From: Cololabis saira
Taxonomy: Eukaryota > Chordata > Actinopteri > Beloniformes > Belonidae
Length of the DNA stretch: 64,000 nt
Assembly (NCBI RefSeq): GCF_033807715.1
Contig: NC_084597.1
Span: 9,920,843 to 9,984,842 of the forward strand
Direction of reading: 5' to 3'
The notes under the pieces were generated by a model. It did not search any database, was not told the origin of the DNA, and worked only from the letters and a program-made list of their open reading frames with translations. This document shows positions 23,828 through 35,800 of the stretch, one piece after another (position 1 is the stretch's first letter; each line of letters starts with the position of its first letter). The position numbers and the translations under genes were made by a program.

Positions 23828-26800
23828 TTATTTATTTTTTTTTTACATACTTTTACATATTTTTTTTACATACATAACAAGTGATCTTTATGCTGAATGT
23901 TTTATCTACATCTCTTCAGAAGAAAAAGCATCCTAATAGATGATGCCAGAAGACAAGATCTTTCTAAAATGGTGTTTTCATGCATCACATGATTTTCGGG
24001 AAACAAGGCTGACTCTCATTTGATGTAATCGTCATTATGTGCTTTCTTTCCCTCATGTTGCTGGATTAATTTAAAAATAAACACTTGTAAATGACAGGAA
24101 GCAAGAAGTTTTATGAGTAAATGTGTAAAAGTTAAAATATCTGAGTCACAAAATGAATTTTCAGCAGTTTAATAAACCTCAAATGTCAGGCAAGAAGTGG
24201 AAAAAAATATCAGTATGACTTTGCAAATTTGCAATGACAATGTTTCAAAGTTAAGTTAAGTTTTAAATGCACTTCAGAGGTGTTATAGCCCCATGATTCT
24301 TTGTTTCACAGCTCTTCCAAGGGGAGTGTGGATTTATCATTTCCTTTTGCCATCAGTGAACATGAACTGCCTAATAACTTTCCATTAACTGTGACCTGAA
24401 GATGCAGTGAGACTGAAATGTCTCCATTTTCCTAAATGTTAATGTAAGCAAACACAAGCAATCTAAAATCATTGCAAGAAAAACCATTAGACACTAATTT
24501 ATGATGCCCAATCGTTTGGCTGAGATAGTTTAATCTGATATATTGCAATATGATCACTGTGAAGCGTCAACTGCTACTGATGTGATGTTCAGTCGTCTCT
24601 TGTGACAGCCGAGTCGCTTCACGGCACTATGTTGCACATCAACGATGACAAGGCTAACTCGCAGAGGACATCATGACACAGTCAACTAAGTCAGTGGTTC
24701 CCAACCTTTTTTCCTTGTTTCCCCCCTACTTGTGTCTAAGACCAGCCAGGCCCCCCGACCCGTACGTACTAGCACCAAAATAGTCTTTAATTGAAAAAAA
24801 TGAACATTAATTATGTTTTTTTGATACATTTCTCTTTGGTTTACTCTGTATACATATTACTTTGTTTTTCTCCAATGTCACCAATGTATAAAATACGCAC
24901 AAAAGGACATACAAATATTTCGGAAAAATGTCTCTTTTAATATGAGACCAACATTTTTTAACATTTTTTCTTTAACAACCTGTTGGAGTAGATTCAATGT
25001 TGAGTAATGATATAATAATAAGGAATTAAATCATTTCCTGTGATTGTCACCAGTGTATAAAAAACACAAAAAATATTCAAGACATTCATATATTATTCCT
25101 AACAATGTCTTATAATTTTTACAACTGCATAAATTCAAAGCAGACAAAGTTTTGCGCCCCCTCAGAGATCTCTGGTGCCCCCCCAGGGGGGGCCCGGACC
25201 CCAGGTCGGGAGACATTGGACTAAGTGACTCACGAACGTTAAATGAGAGTGGAAGTAAGCCAGAGAGCAAATTGGGGATCTTTGAGGTGCTTTCATGCCA
25301 TTCCATGACCACTCGGGGGCAATACATCACAAACTAGTTCATGATGAAGTGCCGGACCGTCCCCACTCTTTAGTACAGTATTGTCAGTGGCTCTTTTGCC
25401 AAAACAGCAGAGTGATATTTCTTTAAAAAGTGGCTTTAAAAAAAGCCACAAAACCAATCAGAATATAGTGATAACAAATCACTAAGGAAGGTATAAGGAT
25501 TTCCTGATACACTGTTTACCCTGAATGCACAAGACTCATTTTGATGGTTATCTATTTTGACGCTCTGTGTTGTGGGTTTTACTGGCTCCACCTGTTGCTG
25601 TGTACAATCACTTATCTACAGTTTTTCTTTTTAATGTGCCTCGCTGGGAATCTAATTAAGAAGGGTTTCCCAAATGTGTATGGAGACTCATTCAAAAAAA
25701 GAAAGAAAAGGAAAAAACATCAGAAAAACCACCAATCCTTGCTCTTTCCTTGTCAAACCTCACATACCAGTAGTGGCAGTCTCAGGAGTCATGTGCCTGG
25801 CCCTGTTGCCTTCAGCCCAGACCCATGACTGCAGCACATGACCAGCTCAGGGTTGGATTACTGCCTGACGAGTACGCTCACACGAACCAGCGCAGGCTGG
25901 CGGCTGAATGCACTGTTGACACTCACACCGAAGACATCATTTAATCCCCAAGCAGTGCATGAAACACTATTTGCTTGATCCGTTTTATTTTTAGACATTT
26001 ATTTAAGACCTCATTTGGGACATATTTTTAAGGTTTGGGTGCTTCATATATGCAGTGTGAAGACAAAAACACACAGGAAAAATTTGTTGATCAAGGAAAT
26101 CAGTCATGAACTACTCATTGTTAGTTGATGCAAAATGAAACAGTATTTTGCTATCGTGTCAAGAGGAAGCTTTAATGACGTCAAGAGAACTTGTCATTGT
26201 TAGGAGGGAAATCAAAATCCCTTCCAGCGCTGCCCTGATGTGGCTTAAGAACTACAAAAATATGTTTCTTAAAGTCAAAGCTCACACTAAAGTGCATCAT
26301 GTGCATCTCCCACACACACTTCCTTTTGACATTTAAAGTATCCCAACTAGTTTTCCTTCATATAAGTATTAAAGGTGACATGACATGATTTTCAGACTCA
26401 TCTAAAGTGTTGCAACCAGAGCCGTCTGGGAGATTTGCGAGGTCCTGTACGAAATGGCCGGGGGGGGGGCCCTCGCGCGTGAGCGTAGCGAGCGCACGCG
26501 AAATTTTTGGGTTTTTCCGGTCGGATCGGGTGTCTACTGTATATGCGCAATTTTAACTCTCCAATTAGCAAAATACTGGATACCTTCCCCTGCCTCATCA
26601 TCATCTGGGCTTGCCTCGACGCGGGGCCCCACGGCTGCTTGAGACCCGGTCGGATCGGTGATTTTTGTAACAAATTTATCAACCAAGCCTTTCAGAGAGG
26701 CATTAAACTCTTCCATTTTCTTTCTTTTTTTTCTTTTTTCATCCCCTGATGGAAATTTCCGGAATCTGTCTCGTTCTCTCGACATTGTGTGACAGTTTGT

Positions 26801-29800
26801 TCCAACTCCACCCGTCTGGATCAGAGCAGCTTGTGTCTGCGCTTGGTCTGACGCAGTTGTATTGAACAACAGACACGTGCAGCTGCGCAGCGACATCAAT
26901 CAGCAAGCACATCATTGCATATATATTAATTGATATGCACAGACTAGTACACATTTAGGTCTGTGATGGAACATGACTGTTGATATTTATAAGGGAAAAA
27001 ATGAAAAAAAATGAAAAAAAAAATGAAAAAAAAAAAAACGGCCCATAGCGTGAGGCCCCTTGGGGTGCGAGGCCCCGTGCAGTCGCACGGTTCGCACACC
27101 CCTTGCGGCGGCCCTGGTCGCAACTATAAATGTTTATACGTCAGTGTAAGCTCAAGATGGTTTAGCTGGTTCAGTGTCAAGATATACATGGACTCCATAT
27201 TTATTGGGTTGTGAGGGCACAGCAAACATCATCCAGCTTCAGCTGGGTTGCTGTAATCGTGTATAATCTTTGTTGTTCCTCTGGTTGTCAACTGTCATGC
27301 AACAGATTTGAACATTTCTGGATAACTGTCATTGTTTTTCACGATATGAAAATAATGCGTTTCACTCATGTTATTTCTTTGTTAGTCCACTGAGACAAGG
27401 TTAATACTCGACACAACTTTTTCCTCAGTCCTTTCACTTTCCTGCTATGCTCTAACTCACAGTTCCTGTTTTCCTTTTACTTTGCACCTACTCATGGCTA
27501 GCAGTAAAGAGCATGTGGCTATGTTTAAAAACAAAAACACATGCTTACCGGTAGGTTTTTTCTATTTATGGGTCCCAATTATCGGCCTTAACACCCAACA
27601 GTAGAAAGACTGAGGTTTGGTCCATGGGAACAAATGGCGCTAACACATATTTTATAGTGGGATATAAAATAAATCGTTTTTAAACAGTCTTTTAGTTCAT
27701 TTATGTGCAGCTGACTGGAATATATATTGGCCCTATTCTTATTTGTTTGGGGAAATTTAATTGTAGCTTGACCTTTGACCCGATTGAATACTTCCTGTAT
27801 ATTGCCATGAAAAAAGAGAAAATAAATCTGTCCAGGCGTTTCTTTTAGAAATAGACAAATGAACTTCAGCAAGGTTGTAATTATAATTTTCCGCCTAAAA
27901 TGTTGTGCTTTGAAGGCTTGACTGAAGCAAATCACATTAAGACACACATGCTCAAATGAAAACATACTCATCCACTCAATTTGTTCCCAAGTGGTGAGAA
28001 ACAGAAAACAAGGTGTGAAACACAACTGCACATGTTACGGTACTTCTCCTATACCCAGGAGTGTTTCAGGTCTTCTCAGAAAGCAGTTAATGAAAAAACG
28101 TTTCAGGAACCAAGTTATGCATAAGCTGCTCTCACACTACATTTAGGGCCTGATTTACTAAAGGTTTGCGTGCGTAAAAACGTGTGCAAACTTGACATCA
28201 CCCTCAAACCAATGTGCAAGCTGATCTACTTACAGCGTGCAAAGAGGACTGCGCCTCTCAAATGAGCAAAATAGCACACGCTATTCATTTAGTACTTTTT
28301 CCCTGATGAATAATCAATATGGGGCGTACCCGGCAGAAAGAGCTAAATACTGGGAGGGGAAAATGCAAATGATTCATTTACCACACGCAATGAGATTTAC
28401 CAAGCCCGAAAGTAATTGCAGGGATTGTTATTGCGTCTGTATTTAATACGTTCGAAAGGAAGGTGCTAATCTGCCCAGCATTACGCACCGATGGCTGCTG
28501 TTATTGTGGTGTTGTGCCGTATTCAGCACCCCTGCCGTGAAAAGCACCCCCTCATACACATTCACACAAACACATACTTAGGAGTTTATATTATATATAT
28601 TTACAAATATTATGGAAGACAACACAGTAAGCAGGCTATTAATTAATGACATCAATAACCATTTACCCGATTTTTGTTATCTGTGACTGTGATTGTGGGA
28701 AAGTATGACTATTGTGGAATCCATGAGCGCATTTAAACATGAATCATTAACACAAAACTGGATGCTAAACAGAACGTGACACGGAATGAGAATATAATTT
28801 TTGTCATTGTGTGTACGTTGTCATTTGGAGTAAATTAAACATGAGCATTTAGTCCTTTTTGACATTTACTCGTGAATACGAGATCTGTGGGTATATGTCG
28901 ACGAGGGGGTGCTTTTCACGGCAGGGGTGCTGAATACGGCACAACACTTTTGGTAATGTTTACATTTCTTTGCTGTAGTTCATGAATGTGTTTATTTGCC
29001 TCTTCCACTAATATTTCTAACTCCACCGCGTCAAATTTCATTTTGCGCTTGCGATCCTGCTTTCCATCCAGACTCTCCATGGCGCAAACAGACACGCAAC
29101 ACCTCATTTAAATACTGCGGTTTGCACCTGTTATCAATTGCGCGAGCATTCTTAGTTAATCACCCGCAACAGCACGTGCAAACTTTTTCAGTGCACACGC
29201 AATTTAGTACTCTTTATTTAGGATCTTAGTAAATCGGGCCCTTAGTGTATTTCTGAGAAGTCCGTTTTTCTTGCAGGAGTCCTGCTGTTTCTACTTCAGA
29301 TGCTGTGTAATTTCCTCTCTCTCTGACAGCACAAACTAAAGGTGCGGGTATGGTTCTGCGTCACACACACGCAGAGCACACGGCGCACCCGTGGTGCCGT
29401 CACGAATCGTTCAGAGTTCTCCGTCTCTCCATTTGGTCGCGGTGCAGTACCCCCCGCGGCCACTAGTTAGCGATCTTTTTCTGAATGGTTTATCCGACTT
29501 TTTCCGGTCACAGTAAATCAAAGAAATAAGGACAACTATTGTGCAAAAAACAAAAACAAAAAAAATCACATATAAACGAAGAAAAAAGCCCTGGAAGTTC
29601 ACTACTGATTCAAACCGGAAACCGGAAATGCTTCGCTTTCAAACGAACCAATCACAGCCCTCTCGGTCTGCGTGTGGTCGGCGTCTCCTCGACACGTAGT
29701 TACAATTTTCGGGAGGTGCACGTCAGTGACGGCGCATGTGACGGCGTGTCCTCTGCGTGTACAAAAACCACACGCCGTAGGCACGGCGTCGTTTTGACGC

Positions 29801-32800
29801 AGAACCATAATTCAGCCTTAAGAAAGCACTCATCTAGCCCACCATGTCAGTGATCTAAAGGTGAAGTACAGAGGGAGATCCATGAAGAGGCCCAATAAAG
29901 GCGGGTAAGTATATCACCAGTGTTGAGGATTACACAATTTAAAGTTTTGGAAAGGCAAACAAGGAAAAACTCACACAAAACGTTCCCAGTCTACATGTAC
30001 TCAGTATGTGTCCTCCTCTTCGGCTTTGACTGCAACCCTCTTCTACACGACTTACGTGTTGAGAGTGAATAGGAACTAGGATGCTTAAAACTAAAGTGAC
30101 TTATCTCAAAAAGCCTTTTTTTTAAACAACAAGGTGGTCATTCAGGCATTCATGACATCGACACATTTAGTTGTAGTCAGCTAAACTAAAGAGAAAGGTT
30201 TGGAGTCGTATAAAAGGACAAATACCCTGTTTTAATTCCTAAGTTTTAAATATAACATCTAGAATAGAATAATAATCATAAAATCAAGAAAAGAAAAGTG
30301 TCATGGTGCTTAGCAATCCGTAACATTAGGCAAATGCAACAACTGAACAACACATGTCATATTAACACCAGATTCATTATATGGTGAAATAGATCAAATT
30401 AAGGCATTTGTTTATGCTCCTACGGTCCCGCCGCAGCATTTCTTTTGGGTTGGGGTAACTGACTTGACAGTAACACCTTGATTCCTTCTTTTTTTTAGTA
30501 ACTCTGTTATATATGTGCACTTTGGATAACTGTCCTGTTGCATGAGTCAGTTTCATCCAAGCCTTTGATGCTGAACAGATAGCTTCACGTTTGACTCTGA
30601 AATACTTCTGTATCTTTGGTGTCATTCTGGCAGTCTGGGTTCAGATGCAGCTTTGCAAGACTAAGTTGTGCTACCACGTTAATTTCAGAGTCACAAGGCT
30701 TTTTATTTTCCTCTCTAAAATGTCTTCTTTTCTAATTGTTCCATCATCAAATGAAATGTGCTTTTGGTTTTGGTTGAAAAGGTTTCTTAAAATTTTTATG
30801 AAAACAGTGTGTTGGGCTTTTCACACATTTCTGCTGCTTCTTAGCCTAATTTCCTCATGTCCAATGTAATGTGTTGTGTGCTGTTGTTCCTCTTACCAAT
30901 CATTAAAGTATGAATCAGTTTTTGGCCTTTTCCTTGTTTTTTGAAGACATTTTACCCCTTTGCTCTACATCTGTTGACCAAGCATACACTGGGTCAGGAT
31001 CTAGCCGTCCACCTACATCTCATATTAAAGCTTCACTTTTGTTATAAGTAATGTACACAGTTGGGACAGAGACATGACAAACATATATCAACTCATTAAT
31101 TGAAAGAATATTGCAAAAGTTTAATTTACTGTCTTACCAGTCACAGCAGATATTTGCTGTAACTACTGTATGAAACACTCACATTGAAGCTTCAAGCAGC
31201 CTGAGAAACCATCAGTGTTATGAGAGTTGATCAGATGTAAAAATCCCCCACAGAGCACCAATAACCACTTTCCTAACAGATATCCCATGGTGATCAAGTC
31301 AAATCAAACCCATCAATAGGCCATACATACCTGTGAATAGTGCATGGTAGTGCAGACCTCTTTCCTTGTCCCGGTGTGAGCACACGTCGAACAAGTAAGC
31401 CTTGATGGGCCCGTCGATGAAATCTGCAGCAAAATCGAACAAGACGACCCCCAACATCACCACTACAATGGCCCACGTGCTCCTCAATGACCTGTCACTG
31501 ACCAGAGCTGCAAGATACAAAAAACACTTGATCAGCCAATATACAGAAAATATCAATAATTCATTGCAATATAACAAAGAAGTGGAACTCTTTATTACCT
31601 ACTTTTTCATATAAAGGCAGAAGTTTCTCATTGATTTGCATAACCAGACGTTTGCTCTTTTAAATTGGTTTGCTGTAACCCGGAAGTATAACGCTGCAAG
31701 ATGGATTTATAAAGAGGCACGACCTGCAGAAGAGGGGGGCTCCCACTTCTGCCTCTGAAGTGTGAGAAGTTTCCTAGTTCAAACCTAAGCTGAGGCCTCT
31801 ATAAATGGGATTGGCATGGATTTACTTCAGGTACTCAGCTTCCTTCCAACTGTACAAAATTGCATCTAAATGGCCTATAAGAATGAGGAGTTGTTTTTCA
31901 AGTTGTGGCCCCCGTGATGGCCTGGCAACCTGTCCAGGGTATACCCCATGAGAGAGGTGGGATAGCTTCAAGCAGACCCCAGCGAGCCTGAATACGATGA
32001 AAGGGTTATAATTAATAGATTGCTGGATGGACATTAAACTCAGGGGGGGAAACATCAGGCTTAAAATGCATATGAACACAATTCAGAGCTGCAAGCACAT
32101 TGACCACATATAAATATGTTCTGTACTATCTATAATTTATTAATGGTGCTGCTTGAAATGGGCTATTAGCGTGGGAAAAATTGAGTGCTGTTGCATAATG
32201 TAGCATATTTTGCATAATTGATGATAATTAAAAGGAATTAAACTAAGCTGGCCTGTGACTTGACGTTCATAATAAACTTTAAAGAAAACTGGCTTGAAAA
32301 AGTAGGTACAACCTAAGGGGCTATGGCATTTTTGAGCAGAAATGGCCAAGAACAAAAAAAATGTCAAGGTGTATCAGTGTGGAAGGGGTGAGACTATGGA
32401 ACCGCCTGGATGAGGAACTAAAAAAAAGTAGCTCAATTTACAAATTAAAAAAAAAATATGAATCTAAAATAATAGATAAATATAGAACACTAATATAAAT
32501 TATCTTGATATTAAATATCCAACTGTCTAAATTATGCTGTCCTCAATCGTGAGTGACCACATTTATTTTATTCTCTTCTTTGTTCATTTTCTTTGTTTTG
32601 TTTGTTCATTTCGTTTTCTTCTTATTAGTATCTTTTTTCCTTTTCTGTAGTCAGCCTTTTGTTGAAAAGGATAGGCAAAATAAGCCATGAGGCTTCAGCC
32701 TATACCTTTTTGGTAAAAAAAAGTCAAAAATACAGTGTGTATATGCAAACATCTTAAAATGTAAATGACCAAAAAAAAATAAACTAAACTAAACTCAACT

Positions 32801-35800
32801 AAAATTTCCATTAATGTACAGACACTGGTGGTTTGAGCATCATATCAGGGTAAATGACACCACTTCTAATCACAAAATTTCCCCACGTCAGCATAAACTA
32901 ATGAAAACGAACTGGGTTGCTTGTTTTACCTCTCATTAGGGTAAAAGCATCAGAAGATACATTATGGAAAAAAGTAATTCTCCTGTGGCTGAGATATGTT
33001 TGGTTGTCCGAAGTCATTACCAGCTTAAAAAAAAGGCATCAGAACCCTTCCTCTTTGTTTGGTCCCAAAAAAGCCCGAAATATTTTAAAATCTGTTGTTG
33101 GGCCACAGTTCTATGTGAACATGGGGAGCCTTAATTTCAACTTTAAGGCCCAGCTCTAAGGCCTCACTCTGAGACCAGCCTCAATTTCTTACTGACCGCA
33201 GGGCTTGAAATAAAGGAACCTCCAAAATGACTCAAAGCCCAAGCAGGATTTGCATTTACGGCCCTTCGGTGATAAGGAATAGCACCCTCATTGGGCATGG
33301 ACCCCAAAACGCAGGAGGGGCCACTGCCGATTTATAGTAGCCCATGCCCAGCTATAAAGAGCAGAATTATTGATCTTCCTCCATCTTCCTCTCTTCTTAA
33401 CCTCATATTATCCCACACTTGGAAGTGGGAATCACGAAGCTGTACAACTAATTTATAAAGAGGCACTACCTGCAGAGGAGGGGGAGCTTGGAGATGATTG
33501 TGGTTTGTGGATTGTATTCTTACTTCTGCGCAATTTTGACCAAATCATATCATAAATATTAAAGAAGTACCTCTGAATAATAAGGAACATTTTTATTAAA
33601 TCTCCTTTTAAAGGTAGGTTAAGGGATTTTCCGTGATTTCTGAGCCAGAACACTTTCTGTCACATTTGGTGAATGTTTCTTAACCATTAGCTTGCTATCT
33701 AGTGATTTTTTTTTTTTTTATTATTTTTTTTAAATGTCGTGTCGATTGTTTGTTTCACTGTGATTGTACGTGTTTGACTCTTTGTGGTTCCTCTTGCCCA
33801 GGTCGTCATTGTAAATAAGAAACTGTTCTCAATTGACTTACCTGGTTAAATAAAGGGTAAATTAAAAAAAAATTAAAAAGCTGCCATTGGAAATTAGCCA
33901 TTAACGCGATGTTGGATGAAAATATTTTTTTTTCTTTTTTGATGAAAAGATTTAAAAAAATGTTTTAAGCTTGCTGACTGCATCTGTAGCTATCATTATG
34001 TTAATATCCAAACCACTTGTAGTTTTAAGTCTTTGCCACACTGTCAAGTAAGTGGAACATGATGAAACATGAGGCAGCAACTGTTAGCAGTATTATGGCT
34101 TGATGGCAGTGCATGCTGTCGAACATCTTGTGGAGATAATTCAACCATTTAGACAAACACCCTCACAGCACTTCTAAGAATATATGCAGCACGTTTTGTC
34201 TCTAGTTGTATACCGATGAGCTTATATTGAAGGTAATTTGGGGTTCCAGCATCGTGCCCAATGACACATGGACACGTCGAAGAGCACACCTCCTCCCACG
34301 TGCAATGTTCAGTGCAAAGTACAAACAAAGACTTTAATTCTCCCATTACGAAATTCCACGCTGGTGAAAAATGGAAAAGAGTGTGGGAAAGCTGAGCGCA
34401 GATGGAGAAAAAACAGATCCCCAGGTTCATTATGATATCTTATGATTTATGCACATAGAAGTCTTAGTTCTCCAGCTCACAGATGATTAATACTAATATA
34501 TAGATCTATATCTGTGCCCCTTCTCTCTCTGTTCTTCATTCTCCCTTTCCTACTGTATCTCCCTTTTTCCGGCTCTGCCCAGCTGGCCTCCGACAGCAGG
34601 GCCCCCCCTTATGATCCAGGTCCTGCTCAAGGTTTCTTCCCTCCTAAAGGGGAGTTTTTCTTGCCATCTTTTGGCTTAAGGTTTTTCTCCCACTAGGGTT
34701 TTTACCTGCCATTGTTTATATAACACTTGCTCGGGGCATGCTCTGGGTCTCTGGAAGTCGCCTAGAGACACCTCAATAAAATAGAATTTAATTTAATCTA
34801 TGAAGAGAAACTCCACTCTTATAATTTACAACTAAGGAATGAAAGGAAGTCCTACTTCTCTGACTTCATCACTAAAAGCAATCATAATTCGTGGGCCTTA
34901 TTTGCTCCAGTTGACAGGCTAACAAGCCCTCCTGTGTCCGTGGCAATTGATCTTCATCCACTATGACCTTCAATGCCAAATACTTCACAGACAAAATCCA
35001 AACTATTAGACCAGCAGTTGGTGCTTCAGCAGCAGATTCAGCGTCTGTACCGTGTCCACCAAAAACTGGTTCAAACACCATGTTAAGTTTCAACCCATTA
35101 ACAGCAGAGACCTGGAGGACATCTCACGTCAACTGAACTCCTATTGCTGTTTAGACATCCTGTCATCAGTTTTTTTTAAAAGGTGTAAAAGATTTTGGAG
35201 TCAGACCTGTTACTGATCGTGAACTTGTCCTTAATGTCGAGTGTGTTTCCAAAGCCACACAAGTAACAACTACAGTCCCATCTTAGATCTCCCATTTTGA
35301 GTTAAGATCATTGAAAACGTGTTTTTTCCAATGGTAAATTACTTTTTAACACAAAACGAAAGTTACGACTGTAACTACAGTTCTATGAGTCCCGGATGAC
35401 CGCCAAACAGTGCTGAAAGCACTGGATATCTCTGCTCACGCATGCGCATGTCAAGTACAAATAACAACAATGTCACGTCACCCGTGACCCATGCAGGACC
35501 CCCGGACGGGTATATCTTCCGGCGTCGGCAGGTGATCGGTTCCTAGAATCTTCTCGCGAGAGCAAGAGAATTCTGAGTGAACAGAAAGCCTGGTGGTCAT
35601 CCGGGACTCATAGAACCGTAGTTACAGTCGTAACTTTCGTTCTATTTCGTCCCTTAATGACCGCCAGGCGGTGCTGTAAGCACTGGATGACAAATACCAA
35701 CAACGTCACGAAGCAGCCCGGTCACCTACCTCACTGACCAGAGGCAGAAGAACCTGGGAGAACCACGCCCAACGATGTTGATCCGGTAGAATCTGGAGAA

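Noticed and set aside
27588..28031. 147-codon minus-strand ORF in intron 2
   Set aside because: Phe/Ile/Lys-rich composition fits AT-rich DNA; no motif, no splice context, inside a slc45a2 intron.
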